DNA of 64,000 bases from CAG-791 sp000431495 (GCA_052117605.1 JBQKIT010000001.1); one strand, 5' to 3'; counted from the first letter of the stretch, positions 17,243 to 26,289 are shown. The notes: a model not told the origin generated them from the letters alone. Numbers and translations are program-made.

Positions 17243-18550
17243 GTGAGAGTGTTTATGATATTACGAAGAAAAGCTGGACGAATCCTCAGAGGATCTGTCA
17301 TTCCGCTGATTCTTGCCGGTGTCCTGGCTGCAGGACCGTCCCTTGGCGTCATGGCGACGTCGGTGGACGCTCTGCGAAGGAGATCAAACTCCACGAAGAG
17401 TCAGCTTAGTGCGGCGCAGAGCGAGACGAAGGCACTGCAGAATCAGGAACAACAGATCAGCGAGGAGTTGGAACAGAAAAATGCGCAGCTGGTAGAGAAC
17501 CTCGCCAGCATTCAGCTTCTGGAAGAGACCATCGCCAAGCTGGATGATCAGATCGCCGAAACGCAGAAGGAATACGATGCGGCAAAGGCAGATGAAGAAG
17601 CTCGCTACAATGCCATGAAGCAGCGCATCAAATATATGTATGAGCAGGGAGATGCCACTTATGTGCAGATCCTGATCAAGGCAACTTCCTTTTCGGATAT
17701 GCTGAATAAGGTGGGGTATGTAGAAGACCTTTACGCATACGACAGGAAGAAGCTGGAGGAGTATCAGGAGGTTCAGCGGAAGGTGGCGGCTGTTCAGCAG
17801 CAGCTGGAAGAGGAAAAAGCGGAGCAGGAAGAATCCAAACGCGGTTTGGAGGAGGAGCAGAAAGCTCTTCAGCAGACGGTGGATGAGCTGGAAGCCAAAA
17901 ATGCGGATGTAAGCGCACAGATTGAAGAGGCGAAGGCAGCGGCTGCGGAGCTTGCAGCACAGCTGAAAGCACAGAATGCGGAATTGTCCGCTGCGGTGGA
18001 GGCGGAAGCAGCAAGAGCGGAAGCGGAACGGCAGGCGGCAGCCCAGAGAGCGGCAGAAGAAGCAGAAAAACAAGCTGCAAATGCGGCAAACGGACAGAGC
18101 ACGGCGGACACCTCCTCGGGAGAAACGCAGAGCGAATCTTCCGGATCATCATCCTCATCCTCGAGTTCAGGCTCGGCTTCGATGGCGGTGAATTCCAGCG
18201 GCGTATCGGGACAGACGGTGGCAAATTATGCGACGCAGTTTGTCGGCAATCCCTATGTATATGGGGGTAACAGCCTGACGAACGGAACGGACTGCTCCGG
18301 CTTTACCTCGCTGGTATATGCTAATTTCGGATATTCCCTCGGAAGAACCGATGTGTCTCAGAGAAGCGCCGGCGTGGCCGTCGATTCCCTGGCAGATGCT
18401 CAGCCGGGTGACATCATCTGTTATCCGGGGCATGTGGCCCTGTACATCGGTAACGGAACCATCGTACATGCCAGTACGGCTGCAACCGGAATCAAATACA
18501 GTGCGGCGACGTATCGCCCGTATATTTGCATAAGACGTATTATTCATTAA
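17243..18550 (+). CDS. Secreted coiled-coil NlpC/P60 peptidoglycan hydrolase
   Basis: The product (435 residues from GTG 17243, or 431 from ATG 17255) has a signal peptide ending near MATS. A long Glu/Gln/Ala-rich coiled coil (about residues 50-280, PcsB/CwlO type) follows, then a serine-rich linker and a C-terminal NlpC/P60 domain. The catalytic cysteine is in GTDCSGF, with histidines in YPGHVALY and IVHAS. Enzymes of this layout cut peptide crosslinks and are usually held inactive by the coiled coil until FtsEX or a similar partner acts; no ftsEX is in this window. Start choice is uncertain because the ribosome site is weak. Confidence 0.88.
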   Translation: MRVFMILRRKAGRILRGSVIPLILAGVLAAGPSLGVMATSVDALRRRSNSTKSQLSAAQSETKALQNQEQQISEELEQKNAQLVENLASIQLLEETIAKLDDQIAETQKEYDAAKADEEARYNAMKQRIKYMYEQGDATYVQILIKATSFSDMLNKVGYVEDLYAYDRKKLEEYQEVQRKVAAVQQQLEEEKAEQEESKRGLEEEQKALQQTVDELEAKNADVSAQIEEAKAAAAELAAQLKAQNAELSAAVEAEAARAEAERQAAAQRAAEEAEKQAANAANGQSTADTSSGETQSESSGSSSSSSSSGSASMAVNSSGVSGQTVANYATQFVGNPYVYGGNSLTNGTDCSGFTSLVYANFGYSLGRTDVSQRSAGVAVDSLADAQPGDIICYPGHVALYIGNGTIVHASTAATGIKYSAATYRPYICIRRIIH

Positions 18551-18565
18551 TTATGAGGAACTGCC

Positions 18566-20116
18566 ATGGAGAGAGAGCTGATTGTTGTTCTGGACTTCGG
18601 CGGTCAGTACAAACAGCTGATCGCAAGAAGAGTACGCGAAAATAAGGTCTACTGCGAAATTCATCCTTATACCATTTCTCTGGATAAGCTGAAGGCAATG
18701 AATCCGAAGGGAATCATCCTGACAGGAGGTCCCAACAGTGTGTATGAGGAGACCTCACCCACCTACAGGGCGGAGCTGTTCGGGATCGGAGTTCCGATTC
18801 TCGGAATCTGCTATGGCTCACAGCTGATGGCATATCGTCTGGGAGGAAAGGTTGCAACGGCACCGGTCAGTGAGTACGGACATACGAAGATGCTGGTGGA
18901 TGATGCATCCTCGCTTCTGTTTAAGGATGTAAAGGCTTCCTCTACCGTGTGGATGAGTCATACGGATTATATTGCACAGGTTCCGGAAGGCTTCCACATT
19001 ACGGCACACACGGCGGACTGTCCTGTGGCAGCGATGGAGGATTCGGAGCGCAGACTTTATGCGACACAGTTCCATCCGGAGGTTCTCCATACCGAAGAGG
19101 GAATGAAGCTTCTGAAGAACTTTGTGATCGATGTCTGCGGTTGTACCGGAAGCTGGAAGATGTCTTCGTTTGCTGAGACGACCGTTCAGGAGCTGCGGAA
19201 GAAGATCGGAAACGGAAAAGTCCTCCTTGCTCTGTCCGGCGGCGTAGATTCGTCGGTCGCTGCAGCACTTCTAGCGAAAGCAGTTGGGAAGCAGCTGACC
19301 TGCGTATTTGTGGATCATGGTCTTCTTCGTAAGAACGAGGGCGATGAGGTAGAAGCAGTTTTCGGACCGAAGGGCAATTTTGATCTGAATTTCATCCGTG
19401 TCAATGCACAGGAGCGTTATTACAACCTACTCGCGGGTGTCACAGAGCCGGAGGAGAAGCGCAAGCTCATCGGAGCGGAATTCATTAAGATTTTTGAAGA
19501 GGAAGCGAAGAAGATCGGCACGGTGGACTTTCTCGCACAGGGAACCATTTATCCCGATGTCGTGGAGAGCGGCGCTGTCGGTACCGGAAGTGCGGTGATC
19601 AAATCGCATCATAATGTCGGCGGGCTTCCGAAGAATGTGGATTTCAAGGAAATCGTGGAGCCTCTGCGGGATCTGTTTAAGGATGAAGTACGTGAGACCG
19701 GACTGGAGCTTGGCCTTCCGCGGAAGCTGGTGTACCGCCAGCCGTTCCCGGGGCCGGGGCTTGGCGTCCGCATCGTCGGAGAAGTGACGGCTGAAAAGGT
19801 TCGCATTGTTCAGGATGCGGATGCGATCTTCCGTGAGGAGCTCGAAAAGGGCGGAATCGATGTGAGCAAAGGGCAGTTCTTCGCGGCACTTACCAATATG
19901 CGCAGTGTCGGTGTCATGGGTGACGGCCGTACTTATGATTATGCCATTGCACTTCGCGGCGTTCTGACCTCTGACTTTATGACGGCAGAAGCTGCCGAGA
20001 TTCCGTGGAGCGTGCTGCAGACCTGCATGACCCGCATCATCAATGAAGTCAAGGGGGTCAACCGCGTACTCTACGATCTGACCAGCAAGCCGCCGGGAAC
20101 GATCGAGCTGGAATAA
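18566..20116 (+). CDS. guaA: GMP synthase (glutamine-hydrolysing), full length
   Basis: This enzyme converts XMP to GMP. The 516 residues contain a class I glutaminase domain with the nucleophile Cys82 (GICYGSQ) and the downstream FHPEV histidine/glutamate pair. The ATP-pyrophosphatase domain has the P-loop LSGGVDSS near residue 222, and the C-terminal dimerisation domain ends in PPGTIELE. The gene follows the NlpC/P60 gene by 15 bases. A second, glutaminase-less GMP synthetase is at 26622. Confidence 0.97.
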   Translation: MERELIVVLDFGGQYKQLIARRVRENKVYCEIHPYTISLDKLKAMNPKGIILTGGPNSVYEETSPTYRAELFGIGVPILGICYGSQLMAYRLGGKVATAPVSEYGHTKMLVDDASSLLFKDVKASSTVWMSHTDYIAQVPEGFHITAHTADCPVAAMEDSERRLYATQFHPEVLHTEEGMKLLKNFVIDVCGCTGSWKMSSFAETTVQELRKKIGNGKVLLALSGGVDSSVAAALLAKAVGKQLTCVFVDHGLLRKNEGDEVEAVFGPKGNFDLNFIRVNAQERYYNLLAGVTEPEEKRKLIGAEFIKIFEEEAKKIGTVDFLAQGTIYPDVVESGAVGTGSAVIKSHHNVGGLPKNVDFKEIVEPLRDLFKDEVRETGLELGLPRKLVYRQPFPGPGLGVRIVGEVTAEKVRIVQDADAIFREELEKGGIDVSKGQFFAALTNMRSVGVMGDGRTYDYAIALRGVLTSDFMTAEAAEIPWSVLQTCMTRIINEVKGVNRVLYDLTSKPPGTIELE

Positions 20117-20181
20117 TGAACGAAGTCTGAAGAATGCTGAATTTATGAGTAATGCAATAGGTTAGCAGGTGAGGCTTCAGC

Positions 20182-20240
20182 CAAGACTTAAAAAGGTCTT
20201 GTTAAGCTAGTGAATAGCTTAGCAGGGCCTTTTCTTTTTG
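20182..20240 (+). terminator. Tandem hairpins with T-rich tail after guaA
   Basis: CAAGAC/GTCTTG (20182-20187, 20196-20201) and TAAGCTA/TAGCTTA (20203-20209, 20215-20221) form two adjacent stems, followed by a T-rich stretch ending TTTTCTTTTTG near 20240. This probably ends guaA transcription. The rest of 20117-20365 holds only the candidate regulatory site listed next. Confidence 0.5.
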
Positions 20241-20288
20241 CCTTTATGGGATGCACCACAATGGTGACAAGCGGTTTTAAGGTGGTGC

Positions 20289-20329
20289 TTGATGTTGTTT
20301 ACGAGGCAAGGGATACTAAAGTCAACATC
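20289..20329 (+). promoter_or_regulatory. Candidate promoter with flanking inverted repeat for the XRE gene
   Basis: TTGATG (20289-20294) and GATACT (20312-20317) are 17 bases apart, four of six matches each. A 7-bp inverted repeat GATGTTG (20291-20297) / CAACATC (20323-20329) brackets the -10, a plausible self-binding site for the downstream regulator. Both calls are weak individually. Confidence 0.3.
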
Positions 20330-20365
20330 TGCAGGTGAAACCAAACTGAAAGGAGCGGATTTGAC

Positions 20366-21214
20366 ATGGTCGAATTTGGCGAACAACTACGAAGAGCGAG
20401 AGAAGCAAAAGGAATGACTCAGCAGTCTCTGGCGGAACAATTATATGTTACGAGGCAGTCAGTTTCTCGATGGGAATGTGGAGATCGGTATCCGGATCTT
20501 CTTACTACAAAGACAATATCTCAAATTCTGGAAGTGAGCCTTGATGACCTGTTATCCGGAAAAGAAATGACAAAAGTAGTAGAGAGAAACCCGGTAGTTG
20601 AAAACAAGGTAGTGAACAACATAGTGATTGTTTTGTACGCATTTGTTGTATTGTCCTACCTTATAACTGTATTTGACATTGTTATGAGGCTGATACTCGT
20701 ACCGGATAATGCAATCAATTCATCAACAATGTACCTTTTAGTGATCCAAGTAGTGGGACTTTCGATATCCATAGCTGTTTTTTTGTATGGACTGGTCCAC
20801 GCCGTAAGAGGAACACTTTCTCCCAAAAGGATGGGGGCTGTATTGGTTGCCTATTTTGCAACTTGTATAATAGCTGCTGCAAGCCATAGGATGCCTCTTA
20901 AAGCATGGCAACAATTTGCGGTAATGGGAGTACGCGTTGTTTTGCCCAATATGATTGCTGGAATTGCTGCATTTTATTACTTCATCAGAGTCGACAATAG
21001 AAAAATATGGATCTGTCTGATTTCATTTACATCGGTATGGGGAATTTTTCAAGCGGTTATAACTCTCTATCCAACCATGCTTGGAGCTGAGGAGTTTTTG
21101 GCTCTGAACATTTCTTCAAGATTAGTACTATCTATCGCGATCGATGTATTGGTACTTTATCAGACGTATACACTGTATAAAAAAAGGCGGCATGCCATTG
21201 AGATAAGTGAATAG
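20366..21214 (+). CDS. XRE-family regulator fused to a membrane domain
   Basis: The 282-residue product has an N-terminal Cro/C1 helix-turn-helix (about residues 5-65: RRAREAKGMTQQSLAEQL, TRQSVSRWECG). Six or so hydrophobic helices fill residues 85-275. Such proteins tie DNA binding to a membrane signal; the ligand is unknown. The TTGACATGG context places the ATG after GAAAGGAGCGG. Codon use is AT-richer than in the flanking guaA and other core genes, which suits horizontal origin. Near-identical 16-base repeats flank the gene (20331-20346 and 21238-21253). Confidence 0.8.
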   Translation: MVEFGEQLRRAREAKGMTQQSLAEQLYVTRQSVSRWECGDRYPDLLTTKTISQILEVSLDDLLSGKEMTKVVERNPVVENKVVNNIVIVLYAFVVLSYLITVFDIVMRLILVPDNAINSSTMYLLVIQVVGLSISIAVFLYGLVHAVRGTLSPKRMGAVLVAYFATCIIAAASHRMPLKAWQQFAVMGVRVVLPNMIAGIAAFYYFIRVDNRKIWICLISFTSVWGIFQAVITLYPTMLGAEEFLALNISSRLVLSIAIDVLVLYQTYTLYKKRRHAIEISE

Positions 21215-21237
21215 CTGATACAGTCCGTGTGATATGG

Positions 21238-21253
21238 GCAGCTGAAACCAAAC
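21238..21253 (+). repeat. 16-base repeat matching 20331-20346
   Basis: GCAGCTGAAACCAAAC here and GCAGGTGAAACCAAAC at 20331-20346 differ by one base and lie on either side of the XRE gene. They may be the trace of a short-homology insertion or chance. Confidence 0.3.
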
Positions 21254-21336
21254 GCAATCAAATCGTAACAGAGAACCCTAAGAGTCAGCGGCTTCTCGGG
21301 TATTGCCCTAAAAGAAGAAATGCAAAATATTCATTG

Positions 21337-21381
21337 ATATGCACCTCCAAATATCATATTATGATATTTGGAGGTGCATAT
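21337..21381. promoter_or_regulatory. Perfect 21-bp palindrome at the abiE start: probable AbiEi operator
   Basis: The arms 21337-21357 and 21361-21381 are perfect reverse complements (21 bp) around a 3-base loop. The right arm contains GGAGG (21370-21374), the ribosome site for the GTG at 21384. AbiEi antitoxins of type IV systems repress their own operon by binding inverted repeats, so this is the likely operator. As RNA, the same sequence would fold and hide the ribosome site. Candidate -35 TTGCCC lies at 21303; the -10 is unclear. Confidence 0.7.
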
Positions 21382-21383
21382 AC

Positions 21384-21965
21384 GTGTTATACACTACAGA
21401 TATGTTGAGAGATCAGCTCCAGAATTATGCCAATCCGATGACCAAAATCTCACGACTGATCAAGAATGGCACATATATCCCAATCAATCGTGGACTATAT
21501 GTTAAGGAGAAGAACATTCCGGGATATGTGCTGGCAGGGGCAATCTATGGGCCATCCTACTTATCTTTTGATTTTGTTCTGGCATGGTATGGACTGATTC
21601 CGGAGACAGTACAGACTTTTACTTCGGCGACGCTGAATAAGAGGAAGCACAAGAGGTTTAGGAACTATTTCGGAGTCTATACCTACCGCGATGTTCCTGC
21701 GATTGCCTATCCGCTGGGTGTGCAGATCCATAGGGAAGGAAACTATTATTTTCAGATGGCAACTCCTGAGAAGGCCTTGTGCGACAAGGTCTATACCGTA
21801 AATCCGGCAGGGAGTATCAGAGCAATAAGAACCCTGATCATGGAAGATCTCAGGATAGAAGAATCACAACTGGCCAGGTTGGATCAGGACCTGCTCCTGC
21901 AGATTTCGAAACAATATCCTTCTTCAAATGTCAGACTGCTGGGAAAGTTAATAAGGGGACTGTGA
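21384..21965 (+). CDS. abiEi: AbiEi-type antitoxin/transcriptional regulator
   Basis: The 193-residue product matches the AbiEi family: an N-terminal winged helix that reads like a DNA-binding domain (KISRLIKNGTYIPINRGLYV), then GYVLAGAIYGPSYLSFDFVLAWYGLIPE and ATPEKALCDKVY. It is the antitoxin of a type IV pair and represses its own promoter. The GTG at 21384 is chosen for its GGAGG ribosome site; the open frame extends upstream through the palindrome, and an ATG at 21402 is an alternative. The toxin gene starts one base after its stop codon. Confidence 0.83.
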   Translation: MLYTTDMLRDQLQNYANPMTKISRLIKNGTYIPINRGLYVKEKNIPGYVLAGAIYGPSYLSFDFVLAWYGLIPETVQTFTSATLNKRKHKRFRNYFGVYTYRDVPAIAYPLGVQIHREGNYYFQMATPEKALCDKVYTVNPAGSIRAIRTLIMEDLRIEESQLARLDQDLLLQISKQYPSSNVRLLGKLIRGL

Positions 21966-21966
21966 T

Positions 21967-22848
21967 ATGGCTGACAAAAGTGTATTGGAAATGATGCTAA
22001 GCCGCTATGAAACCAGATCCGGGCTCGATAAAGAGAATGCGATTAAAGAGGTTCTTCAGGAGATCGTACTATGTGGTCTGAGCCGGAGCGGCTTCTTTCA
22101 TAATGCTGCATTTTATGGTGGATCCGCCCTTCGAATTTTTTACCAGCTTGACAGATTTTCAGAAGATCTGGATTTCTCTCTTATTGAGCCTGCTTCTGAT
22201 TTCCGCTTGGAAGAGTATTTTCCGGCGGTAAAGAATGAGGCCGCTTCCTATGGGCTGCATGTAGATGTAGAAGAGAAGGTGAAGAATCAGTATTCAGCGA
22301 TTCAGTCGGCTTTTCTGAAGGAAAATACCAGGGAAAGCCTTCTGTTTTTCTATCCAGACGGTGAAATCTATAAGGATATCGACTCGAAGAAGAGAATCAA
22401 AGTAAAGTTCGAGGTAGACACACATCCTGCTCCAGGAGCAGGGTTTGAGCGCAGATACCAGTTATTACCAGCTCCTTATGAGATCCAGCTGTTCGATGAA
22501 GCATCTCTGTTCGCAGGAAAAATTCATGCGGTTATCTGCAGGAGTTGGAAAAACCGGATAAAAGGGCGCGATCTGTATGATTACATCTTTTACCTTTCCA
22601 GAGGAGCAAAGGTAAATCTTGTTTATCTTCGCAATAAACTGGCAGACTCCGGATATATTTCGCCTGAGGATTCATGTTCACTTGATGATGTGAAGGGCAT
22701 GTTAAAGAAGCGTTTTCAGAGCATAGACTTCAGACAGGCAAAAGAAGATGTTCTTCCGTTCATTCGTGATCCAGGAGTACTGGATCTGTGGAGTGAGAAT
22801 TTTTTCAATGCTGTTACAGAGCGGTTGGAAAGCTTGGAAGGAGATTAA
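21967..22848 (+). CDS. abiEii: AbiEii-type nucleotidyltransferase toxin
   Basis: The 293 residues belong to the nucleotidyltransferase AbiEii/AbiGii family. The signature GGSALRIFYQLDRFSEDLDFSL carries the GS motif and the DxD acidic pair expected of these enzymes, and KIHAVICRSWKNRIKGRDLYDY is the conserved later block. Family members act as toxins and in phage abortive infection; some add nucleotides to tRNA. Activity of this copy is not shown. It is translationally linked to abiEi (one-base gap). Confidence 0.85.
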   Translation: MADKSVLEMMLSRYETRSGLDKENAIKEVLQEIVLCGLSRSGFFHNAAFYGGSALRIFYQLDRFSEDLDFSLIEPASDFRLEEYFPAVKNEAASYGLHVDVEEKVKNQYSAIQSAFLKENTRESLLFFYPDGEIYKDIDSKKRIKVKFEVDTHPAPGAGFERRYQLLPAPYEIQLFDEASLFAGKIHAVICRSWKNRIKGRDLYDYIFYLSRGAKVNLVYLRNKLADSGYISPEDSCSLDDVKGMLKKRFQSIDFRQAKEDVLPFIRDPGVLDLWSENFFNAVTERLESLEGD

Positions 22849-22914
22849 TTATCAGATGGAACATCCCCGATTCTAATCAATCAAAGGTACTGAAGAAAAA
22901 GAAGAGATAATCAT

Positions 22915-24177
22915 ATGTCAAAAAGCCTCATAAAGATAGTTTTTCATCTGGATCTGCCGGCTCCTACCCTGGTAAAAGGAAGTGATTTAACAAAAGCTGT
23001 TTGCAATCGCAGAGTGAAATTAGATAAGAGAAGAAGGCAGGCGGGCAATTTGCAATCATTCATTCGTAAAGAACCAATTCTTGTGATTTCGGGCGTGCTG
23101 GCGGTACTTTCGTGCCTTGCAGTTCCGCCATCTGCGGCATATCTGGGGTATCTCAACTGGCGGACGATGGCGCTTTTGTTCTGTATGATGGCAATTGTTG
23201 CCGGAGCCTCCGGGGCGGGCATGTTTGAATGGATCAGCCGGAAAATAACAGGAGGTATTACAGACCAGCGGAAGCTTTCCAGAGCGTTAATGCTGCTTTG
23301 CTTTGTGCTGGCCATGTTCATTACCAATGATGTGACGCTGGTGACGGTCGTTCCGCTTACCATGCTCCTTATGCGAGGAGCTGCGGAGAGAACATTGATC
23401 CTGACCCTGGTGCAGGAAACCATCGCCGCGAATCTCGGAAGTATGGTCACACCGTTTGGCAATCCGCAGAACCTGTACCTGTCATCCTTTTACGGCATTG
23501 ATACGGGAAGATTTCTGCAGCTGATGCTGCCATATGCGCTGCTGTCTCTCGGACTTTTGCTGCTGCAGTCATTCTTGATTCCGAAGGGATCCGTTCCGGC
23601 AGGAGGGGACGAATCGGAAGTAGAAAGAATGCAGGTCCAAACCGGAAGCTGGGCTTTGTATGGTGTTCTGTTCGCAGGAGCTGTACTGGCAGTGCTCCGC
23701 ATTCTGAGCATCTGGCTGGTGCTTCTTGCGGTGACCGTGGTTTTGCTGCTTCATAACAGGCAGGCTCTTCGCAGGGTCAACTACAGCCTCCTGCTGACCT
23801 TTGTCTTTTTCTTTATCCTGATTGGCAATCTGGGCAATATATCGGAAATTCGCAGTGCGATCCTTTCTGTGCTGCAGGGCCATGAGCTCCTGGTTTCCGT
23901 TCTTGCATCGCAGGTGGTCAGCAATGTCCCGGCAGCCATTCTGCTTTCCGGCTTTACCCCGGAGGGAGAGCTTCTGGTGGTAGGGACCAATCTGGGAGGA
24001 CTTGGGACGCTTATTGCATCGATGGCCAGCATCATTACGTTTCAGCTGTATGCAGGAAGAAGGAACGCGCAGACTGTGCGGTATTTTGGCGAGTTTACAT
24101 TGTGGAATTTTTTGGATCTTGCATCCCTTTTGTTGCTGGCGTGGTTACTGCAGTGGGTGAGTGTTCTACCTGGTTGA
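22915..24177 (+). CDS. SLC13/ArsB/NhaD-superfamily permease
   Basis: The 420-residue product has about ten to eleven membrane helices after residue 45. The ion-transporter-superfamily signatures FITNDVTLVTVVPLTM and TPFGNPQNLYLSS are clear, so it carries an anion or exchanges a cation, but the substrate cannot be read. The first 45 residues are basic, non-membrane and unlike the family, with a weak ribosome site at 22915; an internal start such as TTG near 23050 would give a normal N-terminus. It lies downstream of abiE in the accessory stretch but has core-like codon use. Confidence 0.75.
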   Translation: MSKSLIKIVFHLDLPAPTLVKGSDLTKAVCNRRVKLDKRRRQAGNLQSFIRKEPILVISGVLAVLSCLAVPPSAAYLGYLNWRTMALLFCMMAIVAGASGAGMFEWISRKITGGITDQRKLSRALMLLCFVLAMFITNDVTLVTVVPLTMLLMRGAAERTLILTLVQETIAANLGSMVTPFGNPQNLYLSSFYGIDTGRFLQLMLPYALLSLGLLLLQSFLIPKGSVPAGGDESEVERMQVQTGSWALYGVLFAGAVLAVLRILSIWLVLLAVTVVLLLHNRQALRRVNYSLLLTFVFFFILIGNLGNISEIRSAILSVLQGHELLVSVLASQVVSNVPAAILLSGFTPEGELLVVGTNLGGLGTLIASMASIITFQLYAGRRNAQTVRYFGEFTLWNFLDLASLLLLAWLLQWVSVLPG

Positions 24178-24265
24178 GGCAAATTTCACGACAATTGACG
24201 AGAATGAGTAATGTAGAAAATTCAAAGAGATAAGATTGTTTGGCTGAAAGGAGAAATTGTATTAT

Positions 24266-24580
24266 ATGTTCTATATTGTTTTGGACCTTGTAATGGGAGT
24301 GATTATGTTTCTGTTTGGAATGTTGTTCTATAAATCAGAAGGAAAAGCTGCTAAATTCTTGTCGGGTTATAATATGAAATCAGTGGATGAACGAAAGAAA
24401 TACGATGAGAATGCTATGTGTAAGGCATATGGAAAAAGAATGATGTTTATGTCAGTTCCTTTTATTATTGGAATAATCATAGATATCCGAAATCAAGGAA
24501 TAGGTTATTTTATTGCATGGGTGATATGGTTTATTATGTTTGTTTTGTTGCTTATTGATAGACATAGAAGAGAACGTTAA
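24266..24580 (+). CDS. DUF3784-type small membrane protein
   Basis: The 104-residue product has an N-terminal membrane helix, a central GYNMKSVDERKKYDENAMCKAYGK segment typical of DUF3784, and two C-terminal helices. Function is unknown. The ATG at 24266 follows AAAGGAG by 12 bases; a TTG at 24257 would be only 3 bases away and is less likely. AT-rich, as the flanking accessory genes are. Confidence 0.7.
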   Translation: MFYIVLDLVMGVIMFLFGMLFYKSEGKAAKFLSGYNMKSVDERKKYDENAMCKAYGKRMMFMSVPFIIGIIIDIRNQGIGYFIAWVIWFIMFVLLLIDRHRRER

Positions 24581-24613
24581 ATTTCAGTTGCGAACATTGA
24601 TGGCACATTCTGC

Positions 24614-24657
24614 CATCACAGAGATCCGGCAAAACCAGAATTTGGGGCTCTGTGATG
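24614..24657. repeat. 10-bp inverted repeat in intergenic region
   Basis: CATCACAGAG (24614-24623) and CTCTGTGATG (24648-24657) pair perfectly around a 24-base loop. It lies between the DUF3784 gene and the terminator at 24690. No gene is evident in 24581-24869. Confidence 0.4.
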
Positions 24658-24689
24658 AACAACTAAATATTTCAAAAGCTCTGAGGTCA

Positions 24690-24728
24690 GCATTCCCTAA
24701 TGATAGGACTGTGATCTCAGTTTTTTTT
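24690..24728 (+). terminator. Intrinsic terminator before the ECF operon
   Basis: CTGAGGTCA and TGATCTCAG form a stem (one G-T type mismatch) near 24691-24720, followed directly by eight T at 24721-24728. It would end the DUF3784 transcript and isolates the sigma-factor operon. Confidence 0.8.
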
Positions 24729-24869
24729 ATATACCCGGGAATCGGCTTGTTTGGACTTTGTCAGGGGAACAGAAAATAAAATGAACCTTATGGAATGCAG
24801 CGACAATATCTCCGTGTAAGGGCAAAGCCTTATAGTCGACTAGAAGGAAAGGAATAAGGATAACCTGTA

Positions 24870-25344
24870 ATGAACAATAAGGAATTCGAGCAATTTGTTC
24901 TGGACAATGGAAAGGAGATCCTGAGATTTTGCAGAATGACTTGTGCAGACAGAGAAGCTGGGGACGAATTGTACCAGGACACTATGCTCAAACTGCTTAG
25001 TAAAATGAGGTCTCTGGATTTAGGACAGAATGTAAGAAGCTATGCATTATCCGTATCCATATTGCTTTGGAAGAACAAGAAAAAAATATGCGAACAGAAA
25101 CAGACTGATTCCGATGGAAAGTATGGATCGGCTGGAAGCGGAAGGCAATCCGGAGATCGCTGGCCTGTCGGAAGCTTCGCCGGAGAAATATAGAATACCA
25201 GTCTATTTATTCTACTCCGCAGAGCTGTCGATTCAGGAAATTGCAAAGGTTTTGCAGATACCGGCAGGAACTGTCAAAAGTCGCATGAACAAAGCAAAGC
25301 ATGTATTAAAGGAAGAACTGGAGGCGTTAGGATATGACAGATGA
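24870..25344 (+). pseudogene. ECF sigma factor gene with +1 frameshift at an A7 run
   Basis: Two overlapping frames together encode one ECF-type sigma factor. The first (from ATG 24870) carries region 2 (ADREAGDELYQDTMLKLL). The second, ending at 25344, carries region 4 (SIQEIAKVLQIPAGTVKSRMNKAK). The switch falls at seven A residues, 25080-25086; six A would join the frames as KNKKKYANRNRLIPM and give 157 residues. The cause may be mutation, a sequencing error in the homopolymer, or a slippage site that makes some full-length protein. The ribosome site AAGGATAACC is modest. The stop overlaps the anti-sigma start. Confidence 0.8.
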
Positions 25345-26289
25345 AAAATTGGATCAGATCTTAAAGCAGGCCCTTACTCCAGAAATTGATGACTCGGAAA
25401 TTCAAGTTCGTAGAAAGGGCAGGAAAAGAAGAATGACTCGGAAAACAGTTGTTGCGAGTGGATTGGTTGCGTGTGCGGCAGTGGCTTTTGTTGTGATAGG
25501 CGGATATTTTGGAATCTTTTCAAAGTCCGAGGGTGGGAGAACTACCATTGCAGGTTTGGAACGCAGTGACGCCGGTACGGTGAGCAGTGCATTAGGCAAG
25601 AATCTGTTCGCCATAACGGCCTATGCCGCAGAATTACCGGAAGGAATCACGTCCGGTGATGTAGTTGGACTGAGCAGGGTTTCCGCAGACTATGGAAGTG
25701 CGGAATACCTGGATGGAAGATTTATGATCTCCGGACAGAATATTGAGAAAATCAAGATTTCAACAGATAAATGTAATCTCTATACGGCAACCCTCATTTA
25801 CAAGGGTGACGCAGAATATACGAAGGCGCAGGAGGCGGAAGCCAATGGAACCGGTGAATATGTGCGGATTACGGATGCTCCGTTGAATTCGGATGAGACA
25901 GACACATCGGATGAGGCAGCTGCATCTGGATCGGACGCCTATCATTACGAGCATCTCGAGGTGGCAGGGAGTACATATGAAGGTGTTTACAATGACCATA
26001 CACAATTCGGCCTGTCAGTTCCCAAGGAACAATGGAGCACGAGTAAGGACAGCAGAATTATCATGAGAATGTGGATCAGGTGAATGGGGCAACACTCACC
26101 ATTGAGGTATCCTTCTCAGATGGCACTTCCGAGACGCATCACTACAGAGTCAATGTGGGGAAAATTTTTGTTCCAGAGGGGAAAGATGACTATCTTCAGT
26201 GGGACAATCTCACGAGATTCCTTACCGCGGAGGAAGAGGCGGGAGAAACACCGAATGTCTACGGATACCTGCTGGAAAGGATGGATTGA
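25334..26289 (+). pseudogene. Membrane anti-sigma-like protein, frameshifted near 26050
   Basis: The start overlaps the sigma gene by 11 bases, the usual arrangement for an ECF anti-sigma. The intact frame to 26083 has a short cytoplasmic N-terminus, a basic stretch, one membrane helix (about residues 38-58) and an extracytoplasmic domain. The protein continues in a different frame (NVDQVNGATLTIEVSFSDG through YLLERMD, stop 26287-26289), so a frameshift lies between about 26047 and 26071. The extracytoplasmic domain family is not recognised with certainty. Confidence 0.7.

Noticed and set aside
24540..24779. Open frame of 79 codons overlapping the end of the DUF3784 gene
   Set aside because: It runs through the intrinsic terminator (24690-24728) and has no ribosome site or known motif.
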